Below, in pieces: positions 23,772 through 32,492 of a stretch of 64,000 bases of DNA (the stretch's first letter is position 1; every line of letters starts with the position of its first letter). Position numbers and translations under genes: made by a program. Below the pieces are notes generated by a model. The model was not told the DNA's origin. It did not search any database and saw only the letters and a list, made by a program, of their open reading frames with translations. This DNA is from Streptomyces exfoliatus. GTDB lineage: Bacteria > Actinomycetota > Actinomycetes > Streptomycetales > Streptomycetaceae. The DNA is taken from contig NZ_JNZP01000013.1 of NCBI RefSeq assembly GCF_000725545.1, positions 124,001 through 188,000 of the forward strand, in the 5' to 3' direction.

Positions 23772-26432
23772 ATGCGCAGACCACGACACCTTCTGGCCGG
23801 GATCGCCCTGACCGCCGGCCTCCTCGCGGGAGCGGTCCCCGCCACCGCGGCACCTGCCGCCGACTCACCCGCCACCGACGCCGCAGCCGCCGCCCCCGCG
23901 GCAGCCCCCGCGTACACCTGGAAGAACGTCCGGGTCGACGGCGGCGGCTTCGTGCCCGGCATCGTCTTCAACCGGAGCGAGAAGAACCTCGCCTACGCCC
24001 GCACCGACATCGGCGGCGCCTACCGCTGGAACCAGGCCACCTCCACCTGGACCCCGCTCATGGACCACATCGGCTGGGACGACTGGGGCCACACCGGAGT
24101 CGTCGGCCTCGCCACCGACTCCGTCGACCCCGACCGGGTGTACGCCGCCGTCGGCACCTACACCAACGACTGGGACCCCGGCAACGGCGCCGTCCTGCGC
24201 TCCGCCGACCGGGGCGCCACCTGGCAGCGCGCCGACCTCCCCTTCAAGCTCGGCGGCAACATGCCGGGCCGCGGCATGGGCGAACGCCTCGCGGTCGACC
24301 CGCACAAGAACAGCGTCCTCTACCTCGGCGCCCCCAGCGGCAACGGCCTCTGGCGCTCCACCGACTCCGGCGCCACCTGGTCGAAGGTCACCTCCTTCAC
24401 CAACCCCGGCGACTACCAGCAGGACCCCACCGACACCAGCGGCTACAACTCCGACAAGCAGGGCATCGTCTGGGTCACCTTCGACGAGTCCACCGGCACC
24501 GCCGGCAGCGCCACCCGCACCCTCTACGTCGGCGTCGGCGACAAGCAGAACGCCGTCTACCGCTCGACCGACGCGGGCGCCACCTGGACCCGGCTGCCCG
24601 GCCAGCCCACCGGATACCTCGCCCACAAGGGCGTCCTCGACGCCGAGAACGGCTACCTCTACCTCGCGTACAGCGACACGGCCGGCCCCTACGACGGCGG
24701 CAAGGGCCAGGTCTGGCGGTACGCCACCGCCACCGGCACCTGGACGGACATCAGCCCCGTCGCCGAGGCCGACACCTTCCACGGCTTCAGCGGCCTCACC
24801 GTCGACCGGCAGAACCCCGGCACGGTCATGGTCTCCGCCTACAGCTCCTGGTGGCCGGACACCCAGATCTTCCGCTCCACCGACAGCGGCGGCACGTGGA
24901 CCAGGGCCTGGGACTACAGCTCGTACCCCACCCGCACCAACCGCTACACGATGGACGTCTCCTCCTCGCCGTGGCTGACCTGGGGAGGCAACCCCGCCCC
25001 GCCCGAGCAGACCCCGAAGCTCGGCTGGATGACCGAGGCCCTGGAGATCGACCCGTTCGACTCCGACCGCATGATGTACGGCACCGGCGCCACGATCTAC
25101 GGCACCACCGAACTCACCAAGTGGGACACCGGGACGAACTTCACCATCAAGCCGATGGTCGAGGGACTTGAGGAGACCGCCGTCCTCGACCTGGCCTCGC
25201 CGCCCTCCGGGGCCCCGCTCATCAGCGCCCTCGGCGACGTCGGCGGCTTCCGGCACACGGACCTCACCAAGGTCCCCTCGATGATGTTCACCGGCCCCAA
25301 CTTCACCTCCACCACCAGCGTCGACTTCGCCGAGAGCAAGCCCACCACCGTCGTGCGCGCCGGACACCTCGAAGGCGGCCCGCGCGTCGCCTTCTCCACC
25401 GACAACGGCGCCAACTGGAGCCCCGGACAGGAGCCCTCGGGCGTCACCGGCGGCGGCACGGTCGCGGCGTCCGCCGACGGGACCCGCTTCGTCTGGAGCC
25501 CCGAAGGCACCGGCGTCCACACCGGCACCGGCGGCGCCTGGACGGCCTCCACCGGCATCCCGGCCGGTGCGACCGTCGAGTCCGACCGGGTCGACCCGCT
25601 CACCTTCTACGGCTTCAAGGCCGGAACCTTCTACGTCAGCACGGACGGCGGCCTGACCTTCACCGCCAAGGCCACCGGCCTCCCCGCCAAGGGCAACGTC
25701 CGCTTCAAGGCCCTCCCCGGCAAGAAGGGCGACGTCTGGCTCGCCGGCGGCGCCCCCGACGCGACGTACGGCCTCTGGCACTCCACCGACGGCGGCGCCG
25801 CCTTCACCCGGGTCGCCGGGATCGAGCAGGCCGACACCATCGGCTTCGGCAAGGCCGCGCCCGAAGCCTCGTACCCCGCGCTCTACACCAGCGCCGAGAT
25901 CGGCGGCGTACGCGGCATCTTCCGCTCCACCGACGCGGGCGCGAGCTGGGTCCGGATCAACGACGACGCCCACCAGTGGGGCTGGACCGGCGGCGCCATC
26001 ACCGGCGACCCCCGGGTCTACGGCCGGGTGTACGTCTCCACCAACGGCCGCGGCATCATCTACGGCGACACGGCCGACACCGGCGGAGGCACCGAGCCGC
26101 CCGCACCCACCGGCGCCTGCAAGGTCACGTACAAGGTGACCAACCAGTGGCAGGGCGGCTTCCAGGCCGACGTCACCCTGACCAACACCTCCACCACCGC
26201 CTGGACCGGCTGGAAGCTCGGCTGGGACTACCCGGCGGGGCAGCGGGTCGGCCAGATGTGGAACGCCACCCCCGCTCAGACCGGCACCGCCGTCACCGCC
26301 CAGAACGTCGGCTGGAACGGCGCGGTCGCCGCCGGGTCCTCGGCCTCCTTCGGCTTCACCGGCACCTGGACCGGCACCAACCCCGCACCGGCCGCCTTCA
26401 CCCTCGGAGGTGCGACATGCTCCGTCGCCTGA
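23772..26432 (+). CDS. Secreted GH74 xyloglucanase with C-terminal CBM2
   Basis: This 886-residue exoenzyme has a signal peptide (residues 1-27, MRRPRHLLAGIALTAGLL...), an Ala-rich spacer, then a GH74 tandem seven-blade beta-propeller (about residues 48-760) with repeated RSTDSGATW-type blade motifs. The two expected catalytic aspartates are in ARTDIGGAYRW (Asp79) and ALGDVGGFRH (Asp489). A short linker leads to a family 2 binding module (residues about 785-886, CKVTYKVTNQWQGGF). It cleaves xyloglucan backbones outside the cell. A CebR box lies just before the start. The 3' end overlaps the GH10 gene by 16 bp, so the two are co-expressed. Confidence 0.95.
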   Translation: MRRPRHLLAGIALTAGLLAGAVPATAAPAADSPATDAAAAAPAAAPAYTWKNVRVDGGGFVPGIVFNRSEKNLAYARTDIGGAYRWNQATSTWTPLMDHIGWDDWGHTGVVGLATDSVDPDRVYAAVGTYTNDWDPGNGAVLRSADRGATWQRADLPFKLGGNMPGRGMGERLAVDPHKNSVLYLGAPSGNGLWRSTDSGATWSKVTSFTNPGDYQQDPTDTSGYNSDKQGIVWVTFDESTGTAGSATRTLYVGVGDKQNAVYRSTDAGATWTRLPGQPTGYLAHKGVLDAENGYLYLAYSDTAGPYDGGKGQVWRYATATGTWTDISPVAEADTFHGFSGLTVDRQNPGTVMVSAYSSWWPDTQIFRSTDSGGTWTRAWDYSSYPTRTNRYTMDVSSSPWLTWGGNPAPPEQTPKLGWMTEALEIDPFDSDRMMYGTGATIYGTTELTKWDTGTNFTIKPMVEGLEETAVLDLASPPSGAPLISALGDVGGFRHTDLTKVPSMMFTGPNFTSTTSVDFAESKPTTVVRAGHLEGGPRVAFSTDNGANWSPGQEPSGVTGGGTVAASADGTRFVWSPEGTGVHTGTGGAWTASTGIPAGATVESDRVDPLTFYGFKAGTFYVSTDGGLTFTAKATGLPAKGNVRFKALPGKKGDVWLAGGAPDATYGLWHSTDGGAAFTRVAGIEQADTIGFGKAAPEASYPALYTSAEIGGVRGIFRSTDAGASWVRINDDAHQWGWTGGAITGDPRVYGRVYVSTNGRGIIYGDTADTGGGTEPPAPTGACKVTYKVTNQWQGGFQADVTLTNTSTTAWTGWKLGWDYPAGQRVGQMWNATPAQTGTAVTAQNVGWNGAVAAGSSASFGFTGTWTGTNPAPAAFTLGGATCSVA

Positions 26433-27757
26433 TCGCCGCGGCGGCGCTCCTGGCCGCCGCCCTGACCGCCACACCCGCGAGCGCCTCCCCGGCCGCCGAC
26501 GCCCCGCTGCGGGACCTCGCCGCGGCCCGCGGCGTCTACCTCGGCACCGCCGTCACCGGCGGCAAGCTCACCGGCGGCTACGCGGACACGGCCGCCGCCC
26601 AGTTCGACTCGATCACTCCCGGCAACGAGATGAAGTGGGACGCCGTCGAGTCCGTCCGGGGCCAGTTCGACTGGGCCGGGGCGGACCGGGTCGTGGCCTT
26701 CGCCGAGGCCCACGCCCAGAAGGTCCGCGGCCACACCCTCGTCTGGCACAGCCAGCTGCCGTCCTGGGTGAACAACGGCACCTGGACCGCCGACACCCTG
26801 CGCACCGTCATGACCGACCACGTCACCACCGAGGTGAGCCGCTACAAGGGCCGCGTCGACCACTGGGACGTCGTCAACGAACCCCTCAACGAGGACGGCA
26901 CCCTGCGGCGGTCCGTCTTCGGCGCCACCCTGGGCGAGTCGTACATCGCCGACGCCTTCCGCGCCGCCCGCGCCGCCGACCCGGCCGCGAAGCTGTACGT
27001 CAACGACTACTCCACCGACGGCGTCGGCGCCAAGAGCGACGGCATGTACGACCTGGTGAAGCGGCTCCTCGCGCAGGGAGTCCCCATCGACGGCGTCGGC
27101 TTCCAGGCCCACCTGATCCTCGGCCAGGTCCCCGCCTCCATGGAAGCCAACCTGCGCCGCTTCGCCGACCTCGGCGTGGACGTGGCCGTCACCGAACTCG
27201 ACATCCGGATGACCCTGCCCGCGACGGCCGAGAAGCTCGACCGGCAGAAGGCCGACTACGCGGCCGTCATGCGCGCCTGCCTCGCCGTCACCCGCTGCGC
27301 GGGCGTCACCGTCTGGGGCTTCACGGACTCCGACTCCTGGATCCCGGACTTCTTCCCCGGCCAGGGTGCGGCGACCCTGTACGACGAGGGCCTGAACCCC
27401 AAGCCCGCGTACGCCGGGGTCGCCGGGGCGCTCGCTCCCACGACCCCGCCGCCCGCGGGTGTGTGCTCCGTCACGTACACGGTCACCAGTCAGTGGGCGG
27501 GCGGCTTCACGGCCCAGGTCACGGTACGGAACACGGGGACGACCGCGCTGAACGGCTGGACCGTCCGCTGGGCCCAGCCCGCCGGCCAGCGGGTCGCCCA
27601 GGTCTGGAACGCGGCCGTGACCCAGACGGGGGAGGAGGTGACGGCGACGCACCTCTCGTACAACGCGACGGTCCCGCCCGGCGGCTCCACCGCCTTCGGC
27701 TTCAACGGCACCTGGACGGGCTCCAACCCGCCCCCGGCGGCCTTCACCTGCGCGTAG
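26417..27757 (+). CDS. Secreted GH10 endo-xylanase with C-terminal CBM2
   Basis: This 446-residue enzyme has a signal peptide (1-24), a GH10 barrel (about 30-340) with acid/base Glu155 in DVVNEPLNED and nucleophile Glu260 in AVTELDIRM, a short Pro linker, and a CBM2 (VCSVTYTVTSQWAGGF to the end). It hydrolyses beta-1,4-xylan. ATG 26417 lies inside the last codons of the GH74 gene, with GGAGG at 26406-26410 as ribosome binding site. A strong terminator follows 17 bp after the stop. Confidence 0.95.
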   Translation: MLRRLIAAAALLAAALTATPASASPAADAPLRDLAAARGVYLGTAVTGGKLTGGYADTAAAQFDSITPGNEMKWDAVESVRGQFDWAGADRVVAFAEAHAQKVRGHTLVWHSQLPSWVNNGTWTADTLRTVMTDHVTTEVSRYKGRVDHWDVVNEPLNEDGTLRRSVFGATLGESYIADAFRAARAADPAAKLYVNDYSTDGVGAKSDGMYDLVKRLLAQGVPIDGVGFQAHLILGQVPASMEANLRRFADLGVDVAVTELDIRMTLPATAEKLDRQKADYAAVMRACLAVTRCAGVTVWGFTDSDSWIPDFFPGQGAATLYDEGLNPKPAYAGVAGALAPTTPPPAGVCSVTYTVTSQWAGGFTAQVTVRNTGTTALNGWTVRWAQPAGQRVAQVWNAAVTQTGEEVTATHLSYNATVPPGGSTAFGFNGTWTGSNPPPAAFTCA

Positions 27758-27773
27758 GCACCGGCGGAAACGA

Positions 27774-27807
27774 CTCAGGCCCCGGTTCTTTCGAACCGGG
27801 GCCTGAG
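27774..27807. terminator. Strong hairpin after the GH74-GH10 operon and tRNA-His
   Basis: CTCAGGCCCCGGTTC (27774-27788) and GAACCGGGGCCTGAG (27793-27807) form a perfect 15-bp stem with a TTTC loop. It lies between the GH10 stop and the 3' end of the oppositely directed tRNA gene, so it can terminate both. Confidence 0.85.
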
Positions 27808-27812
27808 CCTTC

Positions 27813-27888
27813 AGGGTGAGTAACGGGACTTGAACCCGCGACATCCTGGACCACAACCAGGTGCTCTGCCAGCTGAGCTATACCCACC
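27813..27888 (-). tRNA. tRNA-His (anticodon GTG)
   Basis: The minus strand reads G-GTGGGTA for the 5' acceptor (with the extra G at -1 typical of tRNA-His), AGCTCAGCTGGCAGAGC for the D-arm, CTGGTTGTGGTCCAG for the anticodon arm with GTG, and CGGGTTCAAGTCCCG for the T-arm. The 3' acceptor TACTCAC follows. CCA is not encoded. All stems pair. Confidence 0.95.
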
Positions 27889-28007
27889 ATGACCGGCGTC
27901 GGTTTTCCCGAAGGTTTCCCTGACCGGCCGAGAAGAAGTCTACAGGGTTCTGGAGGGTGCTCGCGCCCGCGTTTTCCGAAGGGGCTTTCGAGGGCGCGAG
28001 CGGGCGG

Positions 28008-28610
28008 TCATTCCGCGGGCAGGACGTGGCGGGCCGCGATCTTCTTCGCGGTCTCCGAGTCGGGGCCGGGCTGCGGGACGAAGACCGCCTCCCGGTAGTA
28101 GCGCAGCTCCGCGATGGATTCGCGGATGTCGGCGAGCGCCCGGTGGTTGCCGTTCTTCTCCGGACTGTTGAAGTACGCCCTCGGGTACCAGCGGCGGGCC
28201 AGTTCCTTGACCGAGGAGACATCGACGATCCGGTAGTGCAGGTGGCTCTCCAGGGCCGGCATGTCCCGCGAGAGGAAGCCGCGGTCCGTGGAGACCGAGT
28301 TCCCGCACAGCGGCGCCTTGCCGGGCTCCTTGACGTGCTCGCGGATGTACGCGAGGACCTGTGCCTCGGCGTCGGCGAGCGTGGTGCCGCCGGGCAGCGC
28401 GTCGAGCAGGCCCGAGGCCGTGTGCATCTGGCGCACGATCTCCGGCATGGTCTCCAGGGCCGCGTCCGGCGGGCGGATCACGATGTCCACCCCGTCGCCG
28501 AGCACGTTCAGTTCCGAGTCGGTGACCAGTGCGGCCACCTCGATGAGTGCGTCGTCCGTCAACGAGAGCCCGGTCATCTCGCAGTCGATCCACACCATGC
28601 GATCGTTCAT
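28008..28610 (-). CDS. orn: Oligoribonuclease
   Basis: This 200-residue DEDDh 3'-5' exoribonuclease degrades 2-5-nt RNA fragments and pGpG. Catalytic residues are visible: Asp9 and Glu11 in WIDCEMTGL, the Asp in [11 protein letters not shown], and the His/Asp of [15 protein letters not shown] 28610 has AAGGTGG upstream. In Streptomyces the gene next to adpA is ornA, which is required for normal growth and sporulation, and the order adpA-orn is conserved here. Confidence 0.95.
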   Translation of the reverse strand: MNDRMVWIDCEMTGLSLTDDALIEVAALVTDSELNVLGDGVDIVIRPPDAALETMPEIVRQMHTASGLLDALPGGTTLADAEAQVLAYIREHVKEPGKAPLCGNSVSTDRGFLSRDMPALESHLHYRIVDVSSVKELARRWYPRAYFNSPEKNGNHRALADIRESIAELRYYREAVFVPQPGPDSETAKKIAARHVLPAE

Positions 28611-28656
28611 GCGTCCACCTTAGGTGCTCTTTCCGCGGGGGGAAGCGGCCCGACGG

Positions 28657-28697
28657 CCGACGGGCGCCCGGGGGAGGTGGCCCCGGGCGCCCGTCGG
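28657..28697. terminator. Long perfect inverted repeat between adpA and orn
   Basis: A perfect 17-bp stem (28657-28673 with 28681-28697) with loop GAGGTGG. It lies after the adpA terminator hairpin and before orn, so it could separate the two transcripts or fold in the orn leader. Confidence 0.6.
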
Positions 28698-28736
28698 TCC
28701 TGCTGTGCGCCGCTTGTGGCAGCGCGGGTCGGTGTC

Positions 28737-28768
28737 AGGGTGTCCGGCGGTTCAGGGCCGGACACCCT
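28737..28768 (-). terminator. Terminator of adpA
   Basis: AGGGTGTCCGGC (28737-28748) and GCCGGACACCCT (28757-28768) form a perfect 12-bp stem with an 8-base loop, directly adjacent to the adpA stop codon at 28769-28771. Confidence 0.75.
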
Positions 28769-29938
28769 CTACGGCGCGCTGCGCTGGCCCGGCAGTGACG
28801 ACGCGCGCCCGGGAGCGAACGCGTCGGACTGCGGCTTGCCCTCCAGCGGGGACGGCGGGCGCCGGATCCCCGCCGAGACCTGGGCGGGCACGACCGGGTC
28901 GAGCACCGCCGTGACGGTCTCGCCCTGCGGCCGCCGGGCACGGTACGCCGCCCGGTAGGCGGCCGGCGAGGAGCCGAGCTGCCGCCGGAAGTGGCCGCGC
29001 AGCGCCACCGGGGACCGGAAGCCGCACCTGCCCGCCACCTCGTCGACCGAGTAGTCGGAGGTCTCGAGCAGCCGCTGGGCCTGCAGGACCCGCTGGGTGA
29101 TCAGCCACTGGAGCGGGGCCGAGCCGGTCAGCGAGCGGAACCGGCGGTCGAAGGTCCGCCGTGACATGTACGCGCGGGCGGCCAGGGTCTCCACGTCGAA
29201 CTGCTCGTGGAGGTGCTCCAGCGCCCAGGCGACGACCTCGGCCAGCGGGTCGGCGCCGATCTCCTCTGGTAAAGACCTGTCGAGGTAGCGCTCCTGACCG
29301 CCGCTGCGCCGCGGCGGGACGACCAGCCGGCGCGCCAGGGCGCCCGCGGCCTCCGTGCCGTGGTCGGTCCGCACGATGTGCAGACACAGATCGATTCCGG
29401 CCGCGGTGCCGGCGGAGGTGAGGACGTCCCCGTCGTCGACGAAGAGCTCCCGGGGGTCCACGTGGACCGACGGATAGCGCTTGGCGAGCGTCGGCGCGTA
29501 CATCCAGTGGGTGGTCGCCGGGCGGCCGTCGAGCAGGCCGGCCGCGGCGAGGACGAAGGCGCCGGTGCACAGACCGACGATCCTGGCGCCCTCCTCGTGG
29601 GCCCGGCGCAGCGCTTCCAGCGCCTCCGGCGGCGGCGGCGAGGTGATCGACCGCCAGGCCGGTACGACGACGGTGCCCGCGCGGCCGATGGCCTCCAGGC
29701 CGTACGGCGCGGTCAGTTCGAGTCCACCGGTGGTCCGCAGTGGGCCGTCCTCGCCGGCGCAGACGAGCAGCCGGTATCTGGGCACCCCGGCGTCCTGCCG
29801 GTCGATGCCGAACACGGAGAGCGGGATGGAGCTCTCGAAGATGGGGCCGCCACTGAACAGCAGCACCGCGACGACTTCGCGACGGCGGCGCCCGGTCAAC
29901 TTCCGTGCGACCTCCGGTGCGGCGGAGTCCTGGCTCAT
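28769..29938 (-). CDS. adpA: AdpA, global AraC-family developmental regulator
   Basis: This 389-residue regulator has an N-terminal DJ-1/PfpI-like (GATase1-like) dimerisation domain (about residues 20-195, with VAVLLFSGGPIFESSIPLS and GLCTGAFVLAAAGLLDG) and a C-terminal AraC-type double HTH (about 225-340, DVETLAARAYMSRRTFDRRF and VDEVAGRCGFRSPVALRGHF). The near-perfect match to streptomycete AdpA leaves little doubt. Leu223, in RSLPEE, is encoded by the rare codon TTA (29270-29272 on the minus strand). This makes translation dependent on the bldA tRNA, as in other Streptomyces. AdpA activates morphological and antibiotic genes. The adjacency to orn is conserved. Confidence 0.97.
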   Translation of the reverse strand: MSQDSAAPEVARKLTGRRRREVVAVLLFSGGPIFESSIPLSVFGIDRQDAGVPRYRLLVCAGEDGPLRTTGGLELTAPYGLEAIGRAGTVVVPAWRSITSPPPPEALEALRRAHEEGARIVGLCTGAFVLAAAGLLDGRPATTHWMYAPTLAKRYPSVHVDPRELFVDDGDVLTSAGTAAGIDLCLHIVRTDHGTEAAGALARRLVVPPRRSGGQERYLDRSLPEEIGADPLAEVVAWALEHLHEQFDVETLAARAYMSRRTFDRRFRSLTGSAPLQWLITQRVLQAQRLLETSDYSVDEVAGRCGFRSPVALRGHFRRQLGSSPAAYRAAYRARRPQGETVTAVLDPVVPAQVSAGIRRPPSPLEGKPQSDAFAPGRASSLPGQRSAP

Positions 29939-30315
29939 GACGCTAAGCCCCCCTCGGTGTTCGCGTCTCCCTGGTCGTGTCGCTCCTGCACGTTTCCCCT
30001 CGGTTTTGCACGAGACCCCAGTCTTCGGTACCCATGATCGAATCTACTGCGTCCCGTGGCGCCGGCGTGACAAGTTCTCCATCCGGTGGATTGTCGACAA
30101 GGCCACTTGGCGCGAAGCGATCGATCGCGAAGTCTTCCGTCCGACGGCCGTCAGGGGAAGGGCGGTGGGGCGAACGCCCCCGTACGCGGGGGGTGCGAGC
30201 CCCCGGGGCGGGGCGTTCGGGGGTCTCGGCACCCGGGTTGGCCAACCGTTTTGCCAAGGACTCGCCGAGAGATGGAAGTTGGCCGAAAACATATGGGCTC
30301 GGGTGTACGAACCTG
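29939..30315 (-). promoter_or_regulatory. Long promoter/leader region of adpA
   Basis: These 377 bp between the small membrane protein gene and adpA contain no convincing gene. They hold a large hairpin whose arms are GAACGCCCC (30172-30180) and GGGGCGTTC (30210-30218), a 12-bp palindrome GGTTGGCCAACC (30236-30247), and TGGCGCGAAG (30108-30117), which fits the AdpA consensus TGGCSNGWWY at nine of ten positions. Long regulated leaders are usual for adpA, and autoregulation is known. The individual sites are inferred. Confidence 0.55.
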
Positions 30316-30765
30316 TCAACTCGAAGAGGGGCGGGAGCGGCGCGGGCTCCGGTTCGACCCGTTTCGTGACGGGGTGACCCCCCTGGACCGCCCGCCGTCG
30401 GCGCTCTCGCCGCGCAGCCCCTGTTCCGAGCGGCGCAGCAGCACCCGGCAGGCCGCCGTCACCGAGACCAGGCCGAGCGCGGCCCCGGCGGCCCCGCCGA
30501 GCGAGGTGCCGTAGACGACCAGGACCACCGGGACGAGCACGCAGCAGAAGACCGCCCAGCGGACGACGTCACCGGCCTGCTCGCCCGCGCCCTCGCTCGC
30601 GGCCGCGCCCGCCCGTCCTCGCGCCGCCCCGGGCGTCGTTCCCGGGTCCTGTCCGGCCGCGGCGGCCGGGGACGGCACGGACGCCCTGCGGCGGCCGCGG
30701 GGTCCGGCGAGCGGGCCCGCGGGGGCGGTGGAGGTCTGGCCGGCGGCGGCCGGTGGTGCGGGCAC
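30316..30765 (-). CDS. Small membrane protein upstream of adpA
   Basis: This 149-residue protein starts with GTG at 30765 (GGGAGA six bases upstream). A Pro/Ala-rich disordered half (residues 1-62) is followed by two close hydrophobic helices (VVRWAVFCCVLVPVVLVVYG and AAGAALGLVSVTAACRVLL) and a basic Ser/Arg-rich tail. It is like a family of small proteins located next to adpA in other Streptomyces. No function is known. Transcription runs toward adpA, so read-through into adpA is possible. Confidence 0.7.
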   Translation of the reverse strand: MPAPPAAAGQTSTAPAGPLAGPRGRRRASVPSPAAAAGQDPGTTPGAARGRAGAAASEGAGEQAGDVVRWAVFCCVLVPVVLVVYGTSLGGAAGAALGLVSVTAACRVLLRRSEQGLRGESADGGRSRGVTPSRNGSNRSPRRSRPSSS

Positions 30766-31111
30766 GGGCGGTCTCCCTGCGACGGTGGGCTGGACCTGTG
30801 GGGAACGAGGAGCGGAACGTTCCGGTCACTCTCGGCGACGTCCGTTTGGCCCCCGTACGGACGCCTGTAAGGCACAACCGGCATTGCCATATCCCGAGCC
30901 GCTCGTGCATGCTCCCTGGAACGCCGCGTGAGAGCGGCGGGCACGCCGGGAGTGGCACGGCGGGCTCTGGGCAGGAGAGGAGTGTCGCCGTACCCTTGGG
31001 GGTATGGGCTTGGGAAGATGATTCCCGGACACACAGCTCCGCCGCCACCCCTGTTCCGTCCCCCTCCGTTCCCCGTCCCTTCCCACGAGGACTCTCTTCG
31101 CCGAGACACCG
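30766..31111. other. Gene-free divergent region before the UspA gene
   Basis: These 346 bp separate the GTG of the small membrane protein gene from the uspA-type ATG. A perfect palindrome GGAACGTTCC lies at 30814-30823. No open frame here looks coding and no RNA gene is recognisable. The region presumably holds both promoters. Confidence 0.5.
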
Positions 31112-31633
31112 ATGGCCGGTCACGAATTCTCCGAACCCGCGGACCGCAAGCGCGTCGCCGATTCCACGGTCGACCCCCTCGCGGTAGAACAGCCACGTCA
31201 TGCCTGCGACCCGGCCTTCCGGCACGGGGTCGTCGTCGGCTTCGACGGCTCGACGTCCAGTGAGCGTGCCCTCGCGTACGCGATCGGCATGGCCCGGCGC
31301 TCCGGCTCGGGCCTGATCATCGTGCACGTGGCCAACCGGCTGCCCACCACGGTGTGGGCCGGCTGCGAGCCCCCGGTCTTCGTCGACGTGCCCGACCACC
31401 GCACCGAGGTCCTCGGCCTGGAGCTGGCCTGTGCCGAGCACCTCTCCGAGGTGCCGTGGATCCTCGTCGAGCGCGGCGGGGACATCTGCCACGAGCTGGA
31501 GGAGGTCGGCCGCGAGTACTCGGCCGACGCGATCGTGGTCGGATCCACGCACGGCATCGTCGGCCGGATCTTCGGCTCGGTCGCCGGGCGCCTCGCGCGG
31601 CGCGCCAAGCGGCCCGTGATCGTCATCCCGTAG
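31112..31633 (+). CDS. Universal stress protein (UspA family)
   Basis: This 173-residue single-domain Usp has a 37-residue N-terminal extension and an alpha/beta core starting VVVGFDGSTSSERALAYAIG. The ATP-binding signature G-x2-G-x9-G-S appears as STHGIVGRIFGSVAGRL near the C-terminus, so it is probably of the ATP-binding subtype. It stands alone, in the same direction as the membrane protein gene 154 bp downstream. Confidence 0.88.
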   Translation: MAGHEFSEPADRKRVADSTVDPLAVEQPRHACDPAFRHGVVVGFDGSTSSERALAYAIGMARRSGSGLIIVHVANRLPTTVWAGCEPPVFVDVPDHRTEVLGLELACAEHLSEVPWILVERGGDICHELEEVGREYSADAIVVGSTHGIVGRIFGSVAGRLARRAKRPVIVIP

Positions 31634-31787
31634 CGCCCCCTTCCGCTGCTGTTCCTTTCCCAACTGGCGTGCACCGGCCATAAATTCGGCCTTCCTCAGG
31701 TGAATTGTGCGCTTGTGAAGGGTAGATAAGGGTCACCGGATCACAGCAGCTCACGCAGCACGACTGCACTCCTGAAGGGAGCCCGCC

Positions 31788-32354
31788 GTGGACAATGAAG
31801 TCGCCGCGGGAAACAGCACCTCCACTCTCGGCAACCTCGCACTCGGACTGACCCTGCTGGCCTTCGGGCTGGGCGGGACGGGTGTCATCGACAACGTCGC
31901 GGCAGCCGATGCCGCGGGCCTCGCCACCTGGGTCGGCGGGGTGGCGCTCTTCCTCGTCGGCCTGCTCGCCCTGCGCGCCGGCAGCACCGGCGAGGGAACG
32001 GCGTACACGGCGCTCGGCGCCTTCTGGTTCACCTGGGGGACCGCCGTGGGCGGCGGGGCCTCGGCGGACGCCGTGGGGCTCTTCATGCTCCTGTGGGCGC
32101 TCCTCGCGCTCACGCTGACGATGGCCGCCTCGGGCAGCGGTCTGTTCGGACAGGGCGTGTACGGGCTGCTGTTCGTCGGGCTCCTGCTGCTCGGCATCGG
32201 CGCGCTCGCCGACAACGGCGGGCTCGGAAAGGCGGGCGGCTGGGTCGCGGCCCTCGCGGGTCTCCTCGCCTGGTACGGCGCCACGGCGGCGGTGGCGGGC
32301 TGGCCGACGGCGCTCCGGCGCTCGGCGGGCACGAGCGCCCCGGCGGCGGGGTAA
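31788..32354 (+). CDS. AceTr-family (GPR1/FUN34/YaaH) membrane protein
   Basis: This 188-residue protein has six transmembrane helices and the N-terminal pattern LGNLALGLTLLAFGLGGTGV, which resembles the NPAPLGL start of the acetate/succinate channel family in a diverged form. Length fits the family (190-200 residues). It may move small carboxylates, but the divergence of the signature means the substrate is uncertain. It starts with GTG at 31788. A strong terminator follows. Confidence 0.7.
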   Translation: MDNEVAAGNSTSTLGNLALGLTLLAFGLGGTGVIDNVAAADAAGLATWVGGVALFLVGLLALRAGSTGEGTAYTALGAFWFTWGTAVGGGASADAVGLFMLLWALLALTLTMAASGSGLFGQGVYGLLFVGLLLLGIGALADNGGLGKAGGWVAALAGLLAWYGATAAVAGWPTALRRSAGTSAPAAG

Positions 32355-32380
32355 CCGGCCGCGTATCCACGGGAAAAGAA

Positions 32381-32420
32381 AGCGGTCCCCCGCGCACCTG
32401 GGTGTGCGCGGGGGACCGCT
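32381..32420. terminator. Strong bidirectional terminator before glmS end
   Basis: AGCGGTCCCCCGCGCAC (32381-32397) and GTGCGCGGGGGACCGCT (32404-32420) form a perfect 17-bp stem with a six-base loop. It lies between the converging AceTr and glmS genes. Confidence 0.85.
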
Positions 32421-32492
32421 CTCGTGTCCGGTCGAACCGTCGGGGGACAGGCCCGGCGGCGCGGCTCGGGGGGACAGGCCCCGAGGTCGCTG

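Noticed and set aside
23865..26474. 869-codon minus-strand frame opposite the xyloglucanase gene
   Set aside because: Gly/Ala/Val-rich antisense shadow without domain; GH74 is clear on the plus strand.
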